A stretch of 64,000 nucleotides of DNA from the NCBI RefSeq assembly GCF_000715075.1, contig NC_134093.1:96146826-96210825 (forward strand). The letters run 5' to 3'. How positions within the stretch are numbered: position 1 is the first letter of the stretch; each line of letters starts with the position of its first letter. This DNA comes from Nicotiana tabacum. Taxonomy: Eukaryota > Streptophyta > Magnoliopsida > Solanales > Solanaceae. A program made the translations under genes and the position numbers. This document shows, piece after piece, positions 22,865-35,601 of this stretch. The notes beneath the pieces are model-generated. The model had not been told where the DNA came from. It worked only from the letters and a program-made list of their open reading frames with translations, and did not search any database.

Positions 22865-25594
22865 TATCACGACCCAAATTCTCCCTCCGTGAATCGTTGC
22901 GACGGCACCTAGTCTTTACGACAAGGTAAGCCTAACACTTGCAAAAATGAAATGAAAAACATTAAAATTAATAACTAATAATAAAAGATATTTTAATAAG
23001 CAATTTAGATGCCGCTCGGCATATACAATAATCAACTCTCGAAATATACATGACACTCCTAAGACCTAGAACACAGTATGTCACAAGATTCTATGAAGTT
23101 CTAACTGTTCTATACATCAGTGTCTATAGAAATAAGAGAAGAATCAACATAAGGGGATAGAGGGGGACTACAAGGATCTGCGGGCGCGGGCAGATGTACC
23201 TTGAAGTTCTCCGAAAATAGCAACGACTGCAACTAACGACGAGGCTGGTAAAAGGAACCTGAATCTGCACACGAAAACTATGTGCAGGAAAGGGAGTGAG
23301 TACACCTTAGCGGTACCCAGTAAATGCCGAGCCTAACCTCGGTTGAGTAGTGACAAGGTCAGGTGAAGGCCCTACTGGTATATAATAAATAAGGAGGAGA
23401 GTATAACAATATAATAAGAGACTGGAATTAAAACAAAGAGAACATAGCAAAGTAGCACGCAAATCACAAGGATAAACAGTAGGTGATCTCCCGAGATACC
23501 ATCTCGTAGTCCCAAAATAAAGGTGTAAGGAGATCGCCCGAGGTACCGCCTCGTAGCCTCAAAAGTAAATATGCAGGGGGATCTCCAAGGATACCGTCCC
23601 GTCGTCCCAAAAGTAAATGTGCGTGAAGAACTCCCGAGGAGCCGCCTCGTAGTCTCAAAAGTAAATATGCAGGGGGATCTCCCGGGATACTGTCCCGTAG
23701 TCCCAAAGTAAATACGCAGCTCAAATGAATGAATATAACAGTTATAGCACGAAACCTATAATTTAGACTAAGTACAAGTCAAGATAGAAGCAGGATTCTT
23801 CTAAACATGTTGCAAGGAGTTCAAATAGGCAATTATGATACGTAGATATGCTATTTTAGGCTAATATGATAACTACACATGCTAGTATACACAGATAAGA
23901 TAAAAACATGCTACTACTTGGTAAAAATTAGGGTTTTCCACAAATAGCCCGTGTACGCACTCGTCACCTCGCGTACACGACACTCACATATCATAACAAC
24001 ACCAAATCCTAAGGGAATTTCCCCCACACAAGGTTAGGCAAGCCACTTACCTCAAACCAAGCTCAATTAATCCGTAACAATACTCTTTCCACGAATATCT
24101 GGCTCCGAATGGCCCAAATCTAGCCAAAATCAATTACATACCATAAATACAACTATAAGAATTACTCTAATTAATGAAATCAATGCTAAGGCAAGAAATT
24201 TTAAAAATCGCCTTAAAAGGTCTCCCCGGGCCCACGTCTCAAAATCAGGAAAAGTCACAAAATATGAACACCCATTCACATATGAGTTCACTCGTACCAA
24301 CATTACTCAAATTCTATACCAAAATCTCGATCAAAATCCCAAAATTTGGCCTAAGAACTTTTCTCAAATTTCCCCTAATTTTCCAACCCAAATCACTAAT
24401 TTAATGATGAAATTAAAGACATAATCATGTGAATTAACCAAAACTAGGTAAGAATCACTTACCCCAAACACCCACATGAAAATCCCTCCAAAAATCACCA
24501 AATTCCGAGCTTTCAAGTCCAAATGGTGAAAAATGACATAAACCCTCGATTTGAACCTTTAAATCTGCCCAGGTGCTCCCTTCTTCGCGAAGGCGGAATA
24601 TCCCTCGCTTCCGTGAAGAGCAAATTATTCTTGCCCAGAAATTCTACATCGCAAACGCGGTGTCCTAGTCGCGAACGCGAAGGCCTCACAACTAAACCCT
24701 ACACGAACGCGGGACTAACATCGAGAACGCATAGGCATAATGGCCTGGGGACCCAACAACCAGTCCCTTCTACGCGAACACGAGATATTCTTCGTGAACG
24801 CGTAGGCTTATGATCTCAGAGCTTCGCGAACTCAAAGCATAAAATTCCTACCTGCCCCAGATCCTCTTCACGATCGCGGAACACCCCTCGCGAATGCGAA
24901 GAAGGAAACCAGCAACTAAAGAACACCAGAATCTGCAATCTCCCAAAGGCCAAAAATGATCCGTTAACCACCCGAAACTCACCCGAGGCCCTCTGGACCT
25001 CAACCAAACCTACCAACAAGTTTCAAAATATCACACGAACTTAATCGAATCCTCAAACCACCTTAAACAATGCTAAAATCACGAATCATCCTCCGATTCA
25101 AACTTAATGAACTTGAAACTTCCAAATTCGACAACCAATGCCGAAACCTATCAAACCACGTCCGATTGACACCAAATTTTGCAAATAAGTCATATTCAAC
25201 CCTGCGGACCTATTCCAATTTCCAGAATCAGAATCCAACCCCGATATCAAAATTCCACTACCGGTCCAAATCTCCAAAACTTTGACTTTCGCCATTTCAA
25301 GCCTAAATGAACTATAGACCTCCAAAACACTATCCAGACATGCCCCTAAGTCCAAAATAACCTAACAGAGCTAACGGAACCGACAGAACTCCATTATGGA
25401 GTCGTCTCCACATAGTTCTAACTATGTTCCAAATCCTAAGGTTTAAACCTCCATTTAGGAACTAAATGTCCCAAAACACTCCAAAAACCAAAACGAAACC
25501 TCTCGGCAAGTCACAATAGCAGAAAAGGATATGGGGAAATTAGTTAATAGGGGATCGGGGCTATAACTCTCAAGACGATCGGCTAGGTCGTCAT
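22865..25594 (-). repeat. 3' LTR of the Tekay-like chromovirus
   Basis: About 2.73 kb, direct repeat of 30693-33430 with scattered substitutions. It contains a five-unit tandem array at 23480-23715 and a region rich in CGCGAACGCG-like words near 24580-24900. On the minus strand it is preceded by the polypurine tract AAGAGGTGGAGG (plus 25597-25609). Confidence 0.88.
23480..23715 (+). repeat. Tandem repeat inside the chromovirus 3' LTR, about 54-base unit
   Basis: Five consecutive imperfect units of the form GGGGATCTCCCGGGATACC, then CGTAGTCCCAAAAGTAAAT and a short ATGCA spacer. The same five units stand in the other LTR at 31285-31520, so the array predates this insertion. Each unit contains a CTCCCGGGA-type self-complementary core. 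Confidence 0.8.
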
Positions 25595-26951
25595 ATCCTC
25601 CACCTCTTAAAAAATCGTTCGTCCTTGAACGAGCATAAAGACATACCTGAAGTGGTGAAAAGAGGAGGATAACGGTTGCGCATAACATGCTCGGTCTCCA
25701 AGTCGCCTCCTCGACCGGCTGACCCCTCTATTGCACCTTCACAAAAGTAATGTTCTTTGACCTTAGCTTTCTGTCCTGCCTGTCCAAAATAGCCATTGGC
25801 TCCTCAACAAAAGATAGATTCTTTTCCAATTGGATTGAGCTGAAATCTAATACATGAGACGGATCACCGTGATTCTTCAGAAGCATAGAAATGTAGAATA
25901 CTGGATAAACTCCTGCTAGGCTGGGAGGTAAGGCAATCTCATAAGTAACCTTCCTTCAACACCTCAAAAGGACCAATGTACATTGGGCTCAGCTTGCTCT
26001 TCTTCCCGAACCTCATAACACCCTTCATATGCGATACCCGAAACAAGACCCTCTCTCCAACCATGAATGCTACATCGCAAACCTTCCGATACTCATAACT
26101 CTTCTGTCTGGACTGGGTTGTGCGGAGTCGATCCTGAATTACTTCACCTTATCCAGGGAATCCTGGACCAAGTCTGTACCCAAATATCTGGCCTCACCCG
26201 GCTCTAACCAACCCACTGGGGACCGACACCGCCTGCCATACAGAGCCTCATACCGTGCCATCTGAATGCTCGACTGATAACTGTTATTTTAGGCAAACTC
26301 CGCAAGTGGTAAGAAATGATCCCATGACCATCCAAACTCCATTACACAAGCACAGAGCATATCCTATAATATCTGAATAGTGCGCTCGGATTGTCCATTC
26401 GTCTAAGTGTGAAATGTTGTGCTCAACTCCACTCGAGTACCCAACTCATGTTGTACGGCCCTACAGAACCGTGATGTAAACTGTGTACCCCAGTCAGAGA
26501 TGATAGGTACCGGTACTCCAAGAAGGCTGACGATCTCACGGATGTAGATTCAAGCCAGCTGCTCGGAAGAATATGTAGTCATCATAGGAATGAAATGAGC
26601 TGACTTGGTCAGCCTATATACAATCACCCAAACTGCATCAAACCTCCACTGAGTCCGTGGGAGCCCAATAACGAAATCTATAGGGATCTGCTCCCATTTC
26701 CACTCCAGAATCTCTATCTTCTGAAACAACCCACCCGGACGCTGATGCTCATACTTTACCTACTGAAAATTTAGGCGCCAAGCCACATACTCCACTATGT
26801 CCTTCTTCATTCTCCTCCACCAGTAATGTTACCTCAAGTCCTGATACATCTTCGAGGCACCCGGATAAATGGAGTACAGTAAGCTATGAGCCACCTAAAG
26901 AATCAACTCACGCAAACCATCTACATTAGGCACATAGCCTGCCATGCATCC
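25595..26951 (-). pseudogene. Chromovirus integrase and C-terminal (chromodomain) region
   Basis: Minus-strand fragments match the Tekay-type integrase. They include the zinc-finger end near 26840-26760, the catalytic core with an HGVP..ISDRG-like second Asp motif near 26520-26480, the Gln/Ser-rich HPQTDGQSE-like Glu region near 26410, and the ALYG(R)R motif near 26240. GPF/Y and chromodomain-like C-terminal text run to about 25700. Several stops and frameshifts; no continuous frame over 80 codons. The product would insert the element, and the chromodomain would guide it to heterochromatin. Confidence 0.72.
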
Positions 26952-27737
26952 TTAATGCGCCATCATCCCTAATAGTGACCTCCTTAGCATCACCGTGCTG
27001 AACCGTGTCCTTAAGGATAAGCAGGTGGGGGTCATCATACCGACGCTCCCTGATACGATCATAAAGAGAAGATCGACACAAGCCAACACTCGACTCGGCT
27101 CAGAAATATCCAATCTCACAAACTGGCTGGCTAAGGCTTGAGCATCCAATGCTAATGGTCTCTCTGCTGCTGGAAGATATGCTAAACTCCCCAAACTCTC
27201 CTCCCGACGACTCAAAGCATCAGACACCACATTGGCCTTCCCCGGGTGGTACAAAATGGTGATATCATAATCCTTAAGGAGCCCCAACCACCTCCACTGA
27301 CGCAAATTAAGATCCTTTGGCTTAAACAGATGCTGCAAACTCTGATGATCAGTGTAAATCTCACAAGGAACACCGTACAAATAGTGGCGCCAAATCTTCA
27401 GGGCATGAACAATAGCTGATAACTCAAGGTCGTGGACAGGATAGTTCTTCTCATGCACTTTAAGCTATCTGGATGCATAGGCAATCACCCTACCATCCTG
27501 CATTAACACCGTGCCAAGACCAATCCGGGATGCATTATAATATAAAGTGTAAGACCCCGAACATGTAGGCAATACCAAAACTAGGGATGTAGTCATAGCT
27601 GTCTTGAGCTTCTGAAATCTCTCCTCACACTTCTCTATCCACCTGAAAGGAGCACCCTTCTGGGTCAGCCTAGTCATAGGTGCTGTAATAGATGAGAATC
27701 CCTCTACAAAATGACGGTAATACCCCCACCAAACCAA
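26952..27737 (-). pseudogene. Chromovirus RT C-terminus and RNase H
   Basis: 27737-27465 holds the RT thumb/connection (YYRHFVEGFSSI, then FRWIEKCEERFQKLK). 27458-26952 holds RNase H with [12 protein letters not shown], the [12 protein letters not shown]sp motif and [16 protein letters not shown]. One stop separates the two frames at about 27463. The stretch after DALSRR ([17 protein letters not shown]) is diagnostic of Tekay-type elements in Solanaceae by my recollection of the family. Confidence 0.87.
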
Positions 27738-27882
27738 GAAAACTGCGGATCTCCGTAGCCGATGACGGTCTAGGCCAACTCTGCGCTGCTTCCACCTTCT
27801 TCAGATCCACCTTGATCCCATCACTCGATACTACATGGCCCAAGAATTCCACCGAGTCTAGCCAAAACTCACACTTAGAAAA

Positions 27883-28617
27883 TTATGCATATAACTTCTT
27901 TTCTCTCAGGGTCTGAAGCACAATCCTTAGGTTCTGCTCATGGTCTTCCCGTGTCCAGGAATATACTACGATGTCGTCAATAAACACAATGACGAAGGAG
28001 TCAAGATAAGGCCGGAACACGCTGTGTATCAAATGCATAAAGGCCGCTGGGGAATTGGTCGGCCCAAAAGACATGACAAGAAACTTCTAGTGACCATATC
28101 TGGTCCTGAAAGCAGTCTTCGAATATTCAGCTCCCGAATCTTCAACTGGTGATAGCCTGAACGCAAGTCAATCTTGGAAAACACCCTGGGACCCTGTAGC
28201 TGATTAAATAAGTCATCAATGCAAGGTAATGTGTACTTGTTCTTCACTGTAACCTTGTTTGGTTGGTGATAATCAATACAGATACACATAGAAACATCCT
28301 TTTTTCACAAACGAGACCGGAGCACCCCGAGGTGACACACTGGGCTGAACGAAGCCCTTATCAAGCAACTCCTGTAACTGCTCCTTCAGCTCCTTCAATT
28401 TAGAAGGAGTCATACGATATGGAGGAATAGAGATGGGCTTAGTGCCCGACAACAAATCAATGCTAAAATCAATATCTCTGTCGGGCAGCATGCCCGGAAG
28501 ATCAGCTGTAAACACATCCGGAAAGTCCCTCACTACTGGAACTGATTCAACTGTAGGAGTATCAATACTGACATATCTCGCATAAGCTAGATATACGTCA
28601 TGCCCCTTCTTAACCAT
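27883..28617 (-). pseudogene. Chromovirus reverse transcriptase
   Basis: Contains FPDVFTADLPGMLPDRDIDF and the [10 protein letters not shown] region (28617-28273), then [31 protein letters not shown] (28289-28029) and [15 protein letters not shown] with catalytic FIDDIVVYS at about 27976 (28074-27883). A frameshift lies after FVKKG near 28300 and another near 28070. The catalytic Asp pair is intact, the frame is not. Confidence 0.88.
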
Positions 28618-29247
28618 TCATTGAGCTTTAATAAATGAAATAACTCTACTCGGAGTATACTTTAAGGTACCTCTCCACTCTAATCGCAGTAAGCCTGGCA
28701 TCGCCAGCGTCACAATCTTAGCGTGACAATCAAGAATAGCATAATGGGGCGACAACCAGTCCATGCCCAAGATAACATCAAAATCTACCATGCTGAGTAA
28801 TAATAAATCGGCTCTGGTCTCAAAACCACTAAGAGCAATCAAACATAACCGATACACGCATTCTACAATAAGAGAATCTCCCACAAGAGTAGACACATAA
28901 ACAGGGGAACTCAAAGAATCCCGAGATACGCCCAAGTATGGGGAAAAATAAGAGGACACATATGAATACGTAGAGCCTGGGTCAATAATACCGACGCATC
29001 TCAATGACAGACTGGAACAATACCTGTAATGATAGAGTCGGATGCAACTGCCTCTGTACGAGCTGAAGAGCATAATACCTGGCATGGCCTCCCCCTCTAG
29101 GGAGACCTCGACTTCCACTTCGAGCTGGCTGAGCAGGTGCGGCGGTAGTGGTGCTGGAATTATTGCCTGAGGACACGGTGGAGAACATGATGGCTGAGAA
29201 GTCTGTGGAGGTACAACCCTCCTAAGTCTGGGGCAATCCCTCACCAT
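28618..29247 (-). pseudogene. Chromovirus Gag zinc knuckle end and aspartic protease
   Basis: The frame begins at the zinc knuckle (ECGDTRHMVRDC, about 29262-29227). The first Cys of the CCHC set is replaced by Phe in the preceding codons. After a Pro/Ser-rich linker the protease has DPGSTYSYVS at about 28987-28955 (canonical family form DPGSTFSYV) and VILGMDWL near 28770. The frame is open for 209 codons and stops at 28618, just before RT. Confidence 0.8.
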
Positions 29248-30487
29248 ATGGCGGGTGTCACCACACTCAAAGAAACCCCTTAGAGGGCGTGGCTGCTACG
29301 ACTGACTCGGGCCAAGTCTGTTGGACTGGACGCTAAAAGCACCCTGAGCAGGAGACACACTAGATACTGGCGGTGCATAATAAGGCTTCTGGGGCATAGA
29401 AGGGGCTGGAACACCATTGGTGGCTGGAAGAGCTAATTGAACGGGGAGACCCACATAACCCCTAGGATGGAGAGCTGCTAGGGTACGAGCTCCAGAATAA
29501 GAACTAGTCTTTCGAGACCTCTTGGCCTCTCTCTCCTCTCGGTCCCGGGAAAGCATGCCCTCCAATCTCCTAGTAATACTCACAACCTGCTGGTAAGGGA
29601 TATCCATCTCCAGCTCCCTGACCATACTAATCCTGATATTGGGGTGAAGTTCCTCAATAAACCGATGAACCCTCTCTCGAACTGTAGAAACCAAGGCCGG
29701 TGCATGTCAGGTCAAATCACTGAAGCGGACTGCATACTCTGACACATTCGTAGCACCCTGGTGCAGCTGTCATACTCCGCACGCCATGAGTCCCTGAGGC
29801 TCTGAGGGACATACTCTCTCAAAAACAAGTCCGAGAACTAAGTACATGTAAGTGAAGCTGCCTCATCCGGACTACTCAACTCATAAGAATGCCACCACTG
29901 ATAGGCTGCTCCTCTAAGCTGGAAAGTGGTAAAAGAAACCACACCCATCTCCGCTACTCCCACAGTACGAATAAAACGATGACACTTCTCCAGAAAACTC
30001 TAAGCATCATCTGTAGCCAATCCGCTGAAGGTAGGTGGGTGGTACTTCTTGTACCTCTCAAGTCTGAACTGCTCTGCCTTAGAAGTGGATGTCCTAGTCT
30101 CATGTTGAACCGGAGCTACCGGCAGCATAGGAATGAACTCTGGGGCCTGATCAACTTGGACCCTCTGCTCAGGAGTACCGGCTGCGGGAGTCTGTGCCCC
30201 TCCCCTGACCTGAGATATGGCGGGAGCTTGTGGGATCAATCCAGCCTGAGCTGAAGTGCTGAACATGCTCATGAACTGGGCTAGAGTCTCCTGGAGGGTT
30301 GGTGCAGCAATAGGAATCTCCGATGCCTGACCTCCAGCTAGAACTGCTGGGGACTCCTCTATCGCAGCTCGCGTAGGTGCTCTGGCTGCACCGCATAGTA
30401 GTCCTCTAGCCGGCCCTGGCCTCTGGCGGCTCTAGCAGGGGGCGCGGGTTGCTGGTCATCAAATACTCTGGTACGGGTCCTCACCAT
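29248..30487 (-). pseudogene. Chromovirus Gag
   Basis: The ATG at 30487 follows the PBS by about 195 bases and opens MVRTRTRVFDDQQPAPP. Pro/Ala/Gln-rich N terminus. The capsid core is recognisable by KYHPPTFSG (about 30030) and, after stops, by 29694-29296 with RVHRFIEELHPNIR and a basic RDREEREAKRSRK stretch. Stops and shifts near 30000 and 29700-29860 split it. Confidence 0.82.
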
Positions 30488-30680
30488 CTGTGAGAAAGAA
30501 TGGATTACAGAAGTTTAGAATTTTTGGTACCAACAAATTTTGCATGACAATGAATCGAAGAAGCATAATTTTTCCTACAAATACCATAGCCTCCCGAAGA
30601 TAAGTACAGACGTCTCCGTACTGATCCGCGAGACTCTAATAAATCGGCTTGTGACTCATGACACTTATGAATCTAGAACT

Positions 30681-30692
30681 CTGATACCAACT
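30681..30692 (-). other. Primer-binding site of the Tekay-like chromovirus
   Basis: Plus-strand CTGATACCAACT; on the minus strand AGTTGGTATCAG, carrying the tRNA-Met TGGTATCAG sequence directly after the 5' LTR. Confidence 0.9.
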
Positions 30693-33430
30693 TGTCACGA
30701 CCCAAATTCTCCCTCAGTGAATCGTCGTGACGACACCTAGTCTCAACGACTAGGTAAGCCTAAAAAAATAAAAATTAACAACTAACAGTAACAAATATTT
30801 TAATAAGCAATTGAGATGCCGCTCGGCATATACAATAATCAACTCTCAAAATATACATGACACTCCCAAGACCCGGAACACTGTAAGTCACAAGCTTCTA
30901 CGAAGTTCTAACTGTTCTATACATCAATGTCTATAAAAATAAGAGAACAATCAACATAGGAGGATATAGGGGGACTCCTAGGATCTGCGGGCGCGGGAAG
31001 ATGTACCTTGAAGTTCTCCGAAAATGGCAGCGACTGCAACTAAGAACGAGGTTGGTAAAAAGAACCTGAATCTGCACACTAAAAACATGTACAGGAAAGG
31101 GCGTGAGTACACCACAGCGGTATCCAGTAAGTGCCGAGCCTAACCTCGATCGAGTAGTGACGAGGTCATGTCAAGGACCTACTGGTATATAATAAATAAG
31201 AAGGAGAGTATAACAATATAATAATAGATTGGAATTTAAATAAAGAGAACATAGCAAAGTAGCATGCAGATCACAAGGATAAAAAGTAGGGGATCTCTCG
31301 AGATACCATCTCGTAGTCCAAAAATAAAGGTGCAAGGAGATCTCCCGAGGTACCGCCTCGTAGCCTCAAAAGTAAATATGCAGGGGGATCTCCTGGGATA
31401 CCGTCCCGTAGTCCCAAAAGTAAATGTGCAGGGAGAACTCCCGAGGAGCTGCCTCGTAGTCTCAAAAGTAAATATGTAGGGGGATCTCCCGGGATACCGT
31501 CCCTTAGTCCCAAAGTAAATACGCAGCTCAAACGAATGAATATAACAAATACAGCATGAAACCTATAATTTAGACTAAGTACAAGTCAAGAAAGAAGCAG
31601 TATTCTTCTAAACATGCTACAAGGAGTTCAAATAGGCAATTAGGACACGTAGACATGCTATTATTGGCTAACAGGATAACTACACATGCTAGTATACTCA
31701 GATAGGATGAAAATAGGCTATTACTTGGTAAAAATCAGGTTTTTCCACAAATAGCCCATGTACGCACTCGTCACCTCGCGTACACGACACTCACATATCA
31801 TAACAACACCAAATCCTAAGGGGATTTCTCCCACACAAGGTTAGGAAAGCCACTTACCTCAAACCAAGCTCAATTAATCCGTAAAAATTCTTTTTCAACG
31901 AATATCCGGCTCCGAAGGCCCAAATCTAGCCAAAATAAATTACATACCATAAATAGAATTATATGAATTACTCTAATTAATGAAATCAAAGCTAAGATAA
32001 GAAATTTAGAAAATCGCCTCAAAAGGTCTCCCCGGCCTCACGTCTCGGAATCGGATAAAAGTTATAAAATATTAACACACATTCGCTCATGAGTTCACTC
32101 GTACCAAAATTACTCAAATCCGATACCAAAATCTCGATTAAAATCCCAAAATTCGGCCTAAGAACGTTTCTCAAAATTTTTCCAAATTTCCAACCAAAAT
32201 CACTAATTTAATGATGCAATTAAAGACATAATCATGGGAATTAACCAAAACTATGTAAGAATCACTTACCCTAAACACCCACGTGAAAATCCCTCCAAAA
32301 ATTGCCAAATTCCGAGCTCTCACGTCCAAATAGTGAAAAATGACATAAACCCTCGATTTGAACCTTTAAATCTGCCCATGTACTCCCTTCTTTGCGAACG
32401 CAGAATATCCCTCGCGTTCGCGAAGAGCAAATTATTCTTGCCGAGAAATTCTACATCGCGAATGCGTTGTCCTAGTCACGAACGTGAAGGCCTCACAACT
32501 CAACCCGACGCGAACGCGGGACCAATATCGCGAACGCGTAGGTATAAGGGCCTGGGGACCCAGCAACCAATCCCTTCTACACAAACGCGGGATATTCTTC
32601 GTGAACACGTAGGCTTATGATCTCAGAGCTTCGCAAATGCGGGACTGACATCGCGAACGCGAAGTATAAAATTCCTACCTGCCCCAAAATCTCTTCGCGA
32701 TCGCGGAACACCCCTCGCGAACACGTAGTAAGAAACCAGCAATTGAAGAACACCAGAATATGTTATCTCCAAAAGGCCAAAAATGATCCATTAACCACCC
32801 GAAACTCACCCGAGCCCCTCGGGACCTCAAACAAACCTACCAACAAGTCCCAAAATATCACACAAACTTAATCGAATCCTCAAACCACCTCAAACAATGC
32901 TAAAATCATGAATCATCTTCCGATTCAAACTTAAAGAACTTGAATTTTGCAGACAGGTCATATTCGACAACCGATCCCGAAACCTATCAAACCACGTCCG
33001 ATTGACTCCAAATTTTATACACAAGTCATATTCAACCTACGGACCTATTCCAACTTTTGGAATCGAAATCCGACCCCGATATCAAAATTCCACTACCAGT
33101 CCAAATCTCCAAAACTTTGACTTTCGCCATTTCAAGCCTAAATGAGCTATGGACCTCCAAAACACTATCCGGACACGTCCCTATGTCCAAAATCACCTAA
33201 TGAAGCTAACGGAACTGATATAACTCCATTCCGGAGTCGTCTTCACACAGTTCCGACCATCGTCCAAATCCTAAGGCTTAAACCTCCATTTAGGGACTAA
33301 GTGTCCCAAAACACTCCAAAAACCAAAACGAAACCTTCCGGCAAGTCACAATAACAGAAAAGGATACGGGAAAAATAGTTAATAGGGGATCAGGGATATA
33401 ACTTTCAAAACGACCGACCGGGTCGTCACG
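30693..33430 (-). repeat. 5' LTR of the Tekay-like chromovirus
   Basis: Direct repeat of 22865-25594. Starts TGTCACGACCC on the plus strand at the PBS boundary and ends GGGTCGTCACG at 33430, where the usual final CA has changed. Contains the same five-unit array (31285-31520) and CG-rich words (32390-32730). Confidence 0.9.
31285..31520 (+). repeat. Tandem repeat inside the chromovirus 5' LTR, about 54-base unit
   Basis: Same five-unit array as 23480-23715, with scattered substitutions between the LTR copies. Confidence 0.8.
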
Positions 33431-34328
33431 TTTGCCCTTTGAGCCTGTAGCCTTTTATTTATAAACAGTATTTTTGCCTTAACTCTTTTGTTGAATCCCT
33501 AGTTTTTTTACCCTGCTCGTTTGAGCACTATTGCTTAGACTGTGAAATTAATTGATAAATTTGAGGAAAGGAATCAATAAGTGAAAAATGGTGACCAACG
33601 ATAGCTGAAAAGTAATGAAAAGGCCATCTTGAAAAGAATTTGACATAAAAAAAATGCTTTGAAAAAATGAAACGTTCTTGATATGAGGGAAATACTTGTG
33701 AAATAATTGATGAAGAGAAGGCTGAAAAATAAAATTAAGAGATGAAAATAATGAGGGATGAAATCTAAAAGCAAAGTGCTTAGGGAAGTGTAAGTCACTA
33801 TTGTATAATTTTCCTACCCTTCCCCTAGCCAACATTACAACCTGTTAAAGTCCTATTTTGTTCTATTCGAGAACACTTAATTAGTAGAGATACACATAAT
33901 GGGCAAGCCTATGGTTCTTTGTGCATACATGTGAATTTAATTTGTTTGTAAGTGTGAGAGTTTTTCTTTGATGCTAAGTCCTTAAATTATATTTATTCTT
34001 AGATTTGAGTGTATGGACTATTTATTCTTGTGAGGACACTTGTTTCATGATAGATAAGTGATGTTATTAGCTTCTTTGGCAGAGTAGGTGAGTAAGCTTA
34101 AATTTCATAAGTTAAAGTCAGTCTCCGAGGCTAGGAGATTAGAAGTTTGTTGTTTGTGTGTGACTTGTATATCTTGCACAATGATCAGGAAGTGTATATC
34201 TGATGGTTTGAGTTGTTATATGGCCTAATTGTTAGTATCAATCGAAGTGATGGTGTTTCTAGGCTTGATTTATTGAGAGTGATTTTAATACTTACTCGAG
34301 GACGAGCAAGAGTTTAAGTGTGGGGTTG
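33431..34328 (+). other. Right part of the Athila-derived interior with polypurine tract
   Basis: Continuation of 22864 after the nested chromovirus. No long coding frame on the plus strand. It ends with CTCGAGGACGAGCAAGAGTT and then AAGTGTGGGGTTG (34316-34328), the usual Athila/Tat-type 3' end with a G-rich polypurine tract directly before the 3' LTR. Confidence 0.7.
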
Positions 34329-35601
34329 TGATGTTCGGCCAAAAATATATGTACCCATTGCTGCCTCACATTGTACTACTTTTAATCGTCTTTTGAGTAT
34401 TAATTATATTACTTTGTGCTTAATATTATATTTTAATTATTTAGGAATAAAATGGTGTAAAAATAAAAAGATTTGGAGCACAATTAAATAAAACACGTAA
34501 GAACAAAGAAGAAAATCAAAGAATGAAAAGGAGTGAGACAAAGGAGGGACACCCTTTGGTGTTTATCCCCCCTAGTGGAAGACAAACAAATAAGAAAATA
34601 GAATTAGTAAGCAAAGAAGATGTTGAAAACTTTTCTGGTTTCTACGCCAGGGGCAGCGCTCTGTGCTGGTCTAGATGGTGCGGTTGTGGGATTTTCCTAT
34701 TTTATTCGGGACAATATTATTTCGATTCTACACGGTCCCAACTTGTATAAAAGGTGTTCTAAACCTAATTTGAAGGGGAGCTAACATGTTTTTGGGGGAA
34801 GAACACGCTACTTTGGAGGGGAGAACATAAACCACACTTGGAGGAGGCTTTCAACTAGTTTTTCTTCTTTTCTCTTCCTTTACTCTCATAGTTATTAGTT
34901 CTAGAGTTTTGTGTGCTACATGAACGTTGTAGTTTGAAACTTGAAGTGTTCTTATTATTTTATCGTATTAGTTTATTTATTCAATTTTTCGTTTAATTAT
35001 TTGATTGCTTGATCACCAATTGAATATTATCTACGAATCTAGGATTGAACTCGGGAGAGGGAATTCTAGATTGCATATAAGATTCAGTAGAGCGAGATAT
35101 TGAACCCGAGTATCGAAAACGTATTTGTGGTTAGGATAGGGATATACATAATCACCTTGCTTGGTTGCTATACGTGAATTATTAATGCGTTCGTTAATCC
35201 TAATTCCATATGAATATAGGCGTTAGGTTAGTTTGAATAGGCGAGTATTACTTCGGGAGAATACTACGAGTAATATTAACCCTTTCAACCAATAAACCAG
35301 ATAAATTAATTAGACAATTTAAGTGGAAGACTCAACGGGATTGTTAGCTAACCGATAGCTTCGGAATAATTTCTCCCATTGAATCCATATCTAAGCTTGT
35401 CGACGTATTTTCTATAATTTCTTAGTTTTTGACTCTAGTTTAGTTGTAGTTAATAATCTTTAGAAAAGTGCTTGATTAGATTAATTGTCTTGGTTTAATA
35501 GTAAATGGTTAATCACAAGTCTCTGTGGGTACGATATCTGGACTTACAATCATATATTACTTGTCGACCACGTATACTTGCGTGTGCATTTTGGAGCTAC
35601 A
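34329..35601 (+). repeat. 3' LTR of the Athila-derived element
   Basis: Starts TGATG after the polypurine tract, ends GCTACA, and is followed by ATAAG. Pairs with 19558-20840. TATA box at 34746-34753. Confidence 0.9.

Larger units (their letters stand above)
22865..33430 (-). mobile_element. Ty3/gypsy chromovirus (Tekay/Del-like), nested in the Athila-derived element
   Basis: 10.6 kb, minus strand. LTRs are 22865-25594 (3') and 30693-33430 (5'). The ends carry the TCACGACCC...GGGTCGTCA inverted motif of this family. Flanks TTAGC (22860-22864) and TTTGC (33431-33435) match at four of five bases, a decayed target duplication. A tRNA-Met primer site precedes the 5' LTR boundary. Gag, protease, RT, RNase H and integrase follow in gypsy order, all with stops or shifts. 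The wording of gag, the RNase H end and the downstream integrase fits Tekay/Del elements common in Solanaceae. Confidence 0.88.
19558..35601 (+). mobile_element. Athila-derived non-autonomous LTR element, interrupted by a chromovirus
   Basis: Begins TGAT, ends TACA and is flanked by the exact duplication ATAAG (19553-19557 and 35602-35606), inside the copia 3' LTR. LTRs are 19558-20840 and 34329-35601. The PBS at 20848 and the text around 21825 (GGGAGGCAACCC) are typical of Athila elements. Without the nested chromovirus it is about 5.5 kb, too short for gag-pol. Its interior holds only two short coupled ORFs and no RT, integrase or gag motif. It must have moved using proteins from an autonomous relative. 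Confidence 0.82.

Noticed and set aside
24523..24813. 96-codon plus-strand frame in the chromovirus LTR
   Set aside because: Lies entirely in an LTR, its counterpart frame at 32234-32620 is not conserved as protein, and it reads through CG-rich repeated words.
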